A program made the position numbers and the translations under genes. Below the pieces are notes generated by a model. It was not told where the DNA came from. It worked only from the letters and a program-made list of their open reading frames with translations, and ran no database searches. From Lachnospiraceae bacterium (GTDB lineage: Bacteria > Bacillota > Clostridia > Lachnospirales > Lachnospiraceae): a stretch of DNA of 64,000 nucleotides. Each line of letters starts with the position of its first letter. Position 1 is the stretch's first letter. Below are positions 61,812-64,000 of this stretch, piece by piece. The DNA lies in the NCBI GenBank assembly GCA_017427685.1, contig JAFRSH010000002.1:62001-126000 (forward strand), read 5' to 3'.

Positions 61812-63326
61812 ATGAGAAAGATCCTCAACACACTGCGATACGGAAGAACAAAGACCAAAACGTTGATCATTTCGGTCTTTGTTTTGATGGTTGCGGCTAT
61901 CGTGTTGGGTATTATAGGCATTAACGGGATGAACATCATCTTACTGGGGATCTCCATGGTGTTGTTCATCATCTGTATTTTTATGGTCTTTAAGCTCGAA
62001 GGCGTCACGAAAGAGATAGACCCAGATGACGAGCCCCGCGATAAGGGGACGAGACCCGGAGCGCCTGAGAGAAAAGCAGGGCCGAGGACCCTGTCACAGC
62101 CTGGAAGAAGGCCTGAGAGCGCGGATACGGATAAGCCCGAAAGTGGCGCTGAGCCGCGGGATCTTGAAGGGCGTGAGAAGCGTCAGACCCGTACGCCGGA
62201 GGAGGTCGCCCCGGCAGACAACTCCGAAAGCAGAAGACAGGCACAGGAGAGACTCTTAAAGACACTTCGCGGGAAGAGCCGCGGTCCCAAGGCAGTCAGA
62301 GCCCAGCTTGAGCGCAAGCTTCTACTCGAGATCATCAAGGCCGGCAAGAGAAGTGCGGCCGTCAGCAAGAAGACCTACCGGAAGCGCATGAAGGCAGCCG
62401 TCGAGGCCCGTAATAAGAAGCTCGGTGAGATACGTGCGACAGCACCTGAGGGAAGATCCGGTTCGAGGAGTGAAGCAGTTAATCCCCGTGCGAATACTGA
62501 GGCAAAGCGGAGCAGGGGTGCTTTGGAAGAGACCTCCGAGAGAAGTGATAAAGGCGAAGGAAGAACCACCGGGGACGAGCGTGCCCAGGGGAATCCGGAC
62601 AGTGACTCCGTGAGAGGCTCGCACCGGGACAATAAGACAGATTACAGGACTTACACCAAGAGCGAGGTCAAGAGACTGCGCAAGGTATACAAGATCCCGA
62701 AGGATGCCTGCAGGATCATCATCGATTCGTGCAAGAGCCTGGCGATCGATCATGCGCCCGCCTTCTTCTGGGTTAAGAAAGGCAGGATCTACCTGCTTGC
62801 TTTTGAGGAATCGGCAAGATGTGAGACGATGTCCATGAACAACACGGACGTTTCGTACAAGAAGAACATCCGCGAGGATGAGATCATCAAGTACAACTCG
62901 ATGCGTGAGATGGGCGTCTACAAGGATTTTGAAGAGATGATGCCGACCTTCTCGATACACGGTGGAGCCGCAGGCAACGAGTACTACAAGAACCTGTACG
63001 TGATCGGCAAGGATCTCGTTGTTACACCGAGGTCTCTGCGGTCGCTCTTGTCACAGTTCAGTTTTAAGATAAAGATCTTCGACAGTCTCGGGATCAACGG
63101 GAGCTACTCCGAGTATTTCAAGAAAGCCTACGAACAGCGTGTTATGTGGACTGACGGAGTGATCTCACAGAACCAGTACCAGAACAATATCAGGGATATA
63201 CTGCAGTCCATGGTTGACGATGATTCGATAATCCGCTACGATTTCATGGACGATCTTGCGAAGATGGTCCATCATCGACTGATCACGGACGAGTATGCCG
63301 AGTTTTATAAGAACAAGAGATTATGA
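61812..63326 (+). CDS. Uncharacterised membrane-anchored protein with charged linker
   Basis: A 504-residue protein I do not recognise. Two adjacent membrane segments lie at ~18-38 and ~42-63. A very Arg/Lys/Glu-rich, low-complexity region (~70-270) follows and is probably disordered. A C-terminal globular part (~275-504) has YTKSEVKRLRKVYKIPKDACRIIID, HAPAFFWVKKGRIYLLAFEES and MMPTFSIHGGAAGNEYYKN, which look conserved and structured. The first codon is one base after the AroC-like gene stop, implying co-transcription. The arrangement (membrane hairpin, spacer, cytoplasmic domain) suggests a scaffolding or regulatory protein. No catalytic motif was seen. Confidence 0.7.
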   Translation: MRKILNTLRYGRTKTKTLIISVFVLMVAAIVLGIIGINGMNIILLGISMVLFIICIFMVFKLEGVTKEIDPDDEPRDKGTRPGAPERKAGPRTLSQPGRRPESADTDKPESGAEPRDLEGREKRQTRTPEEVAPADNSESRRQAQERLLKTLRGKSRGPKAVRAQLERKLLLEIIKAGKRSAAVSKKTYRKRMKAAVEARNKKLGEIRATAPEGRSGSRSEAVNPRANTEAKRSRGALEETSERSDKGEGRTTGDERAQGNPDSDSVRGSHRDNKTDYRTYTKSEVKRLRKVYKIPKDACRIIIDSCKSLAIDHAPAFFWVKKGRIYLLAFEESARCETMSMNNTDVSYKKNIREDEIIKYNSMREMGVYKDFEEMMPTFSIHGGAAGNEYYKNLYVIGKDLVVTPRSLRSLLSQFSFKIKIFDSLGINGSYSEYFKKAYEQRVMWTDGVISQNQYQNNIRDILQSMVDDDSIIRYDFMDDLAKMVHHRLITDEYAEFYKNKRL

Positions 63327-63410
63327 TCAACCGGGAGAGACCGCCCGGTCCGGATATCGGTCAAATAAAAGAGGTGCCGTTTTGGCACCGGGAAGTTAAG
63401 GGGTTTAAGT

Positions 63411-63701
63411 ATGGATAATGAAAACAAAGAGACAGAGATAAATGCTGAGGCAGCCGAGAAGTCAGCATCGGACGAGCTTACTCCTTTTGAGATACTTGAC
63501 AGATTCCTTGATGCTAGGACAGCCAAGGAGAAGATCGAGATCCTCAGCGAGCATTCGTCACAGATCGACGAGAGGCTTATAGGCAATATCGAGGCATCGC
63601 TCGATCTGCCCGGAGGAGACGGGACGCTTTGGCAGAGGATCGAGTACGTGATGTACTGCCTTCGTACCAAGAGCCGGTTTGAAACCGACAGGCTCAGATA
63701 A
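63411..63701 (+). CDS. Small uncharacterised acidic protein
   Basis: A 96-residue cytosolic, acidic, mostly helical protein (EILDRFLDARTAKEKIEILSEHSSQID). No known family is recognised. The leader carries a small GGTGCC/GGCACC hairpin at about 63372-63388 before the start. It lies between the membrane-anchored protein gene and an ABC-F gene, 15 bases before the latter, and is likely co-transcribed with it. A real gene is supported by its codon pattern and position, but nothing about function. Confidence 0.65.
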   Translation: MDNENKETEINAEAAEKSASDELTPFEILDRFLDARTAKEKIEILSEHSSQIDERLIGNIEASLDLPGGDGTLWQRIEYVMYCLRTKSRFETDRLR

Positions 63702-63716
63702 GGGGAAATTTACCTG

Positions 63717-64000
63717 ATGATACTAACATGTAATGATATCAGCAAAGCTTACGGCACCGACGAGATCCTGCGTGACGTGAGCTTCGTTCTTAACGAGAGG
63801 GAGAAGATGGCCGTCGTCGGTATTAACGGCGCGGGCAAATCGACTCTCCTGAAGATCATAGCCGGTGAGCTCAGTGCCGACAGCGGTCAGGTGATAAAGC
63901 CGAAGGATGTCACCATAGGCTATCTTTCACAGCAGCAGGATCTGAAGAGTGGAAACACGGTTAAAGACGAAGTGATGTCTGTTAAGGCGGACGTCCTCGA
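63717..64000 (+). CDS. ABC-F family ATPase, N-terminal part (runs off window)
   Basis: The first 94 codons of a soluble duplicated ATPase. Translation starts MILTCNDISKAYGTDEILRD and contains the Walker A GINGAGKSTLLKIIAGE, then GQVIKPKDVTIGYLSQQQ, the start and Q-loop pattern of ABC-F proteins. Members act on the ribosome as translation factors or antibiotic-resistance proteins. AGGGG lies about 12 bases before the ATG. The subtype cannot be decided from this fragment. Confidence 0.9.
   Translation, partial: MILTCNDISKAYGTDEILRDVSFVLNEREKMAVVGINGAGKSTLLKIIAGELSADSGQVIKPKDVTIGYLSQQQDLKSGNTVKDEVMSVKADVL

Overview
The window reads as a chromosomal segment of an anaerobic, low-to-moderate GC member of the class Clostridia (Lachnospiraceae/Oscillospirales-like). 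The evidence is butyrate kinase next to a Pta, a type III glutamine synthetase, rubrerythrin, a tryptophan T-box, a Firmicutes-type LexA box, YesMN and AgrCA-like two-component systems, strong AGGAGG ribosome binding sites and no oxygen-respiration genes. No tRNA, rRNA, CRISPR array or insertion sequence was seen. The species cannot be named from the sequence alone.

Layout. (1) 1-9.4 kb is core metabolism: pta and buk (minus strand), then purC, gdhA, glnN, purA and purB on the plus strand, combining ammonium assimilation with purine synthesis. gdhA and glnN each have a good promoter followed at once by a leader hairpin; the gdhA hairpin is a full intrinsic terminator, so attenuation is likely. 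(2) 9.4-21.4 kb is an accessory cell-surface island: two large paralogous secreted proteins with a shared C-terminal module, two smaller secreted proteins (Big2; FN3-DUF6273), an Rpn-type nuclease with a heptad-repeat tail, and a TetR regulator with a near-perfect operator palindrome over its own promoter. A 60-bp sequence occurs twice in the non-coding DNA here. (3) 21.4-23.3 kb is a Trp T-box controlling a TrpB2-type tryptophan synthase beta chain.

(4) 23.4-35.2 kb is a six-gene minus-strand signalling cluster: a degenerate receiver protein, a 1266-aa hybrid kinase with two sensor modules and one dead HisKA, a receiver-HD-GYP c-di-GMP phosphodiesterase, a second hybrid kinase with Hpt, a third hybrid kinase fused to a DegV lipid-binding domain, and a family 3 solute-binding lipoprotein. 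This is the most unusual part of the window and is probably one phosphorelay. A LytTR regulator and AgrC-like kinase pair diverges from it. (5) 37.5-46.4 kb holds rubrerythrin, a second self-regulated TetR, and a YesM/YesN pair followed by an LplABC-type carbohydrate importer without its own ATPase. (6) 46.5-49.5 kb carries pgi and a His-rich zinc-binding lipoprotein on the minus strand. (7) 49.7-54.6 kb is a DUF2156/EamA/membrane RsbW-like/PP2C phosphatase operon.

(8) 54.6-64 kb carries a DJ-1 family protein, a LexA-controlled Y-family polymerase with a small partner protein, TldD/TldE, uracil-DNA glycosylase, a chorismate synthase homologue that has lost its catalytic histidines, two uncharacterised proteins and the start of an ABC-F ATPase.

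The strongest leads for new biology are the kinase-DegV fusion and its operon, the double-sensor kinase, the active-site-altered AroC homologue, and the membrane-tethered RsbW-like protein beside an RsbU-like phosphatase.
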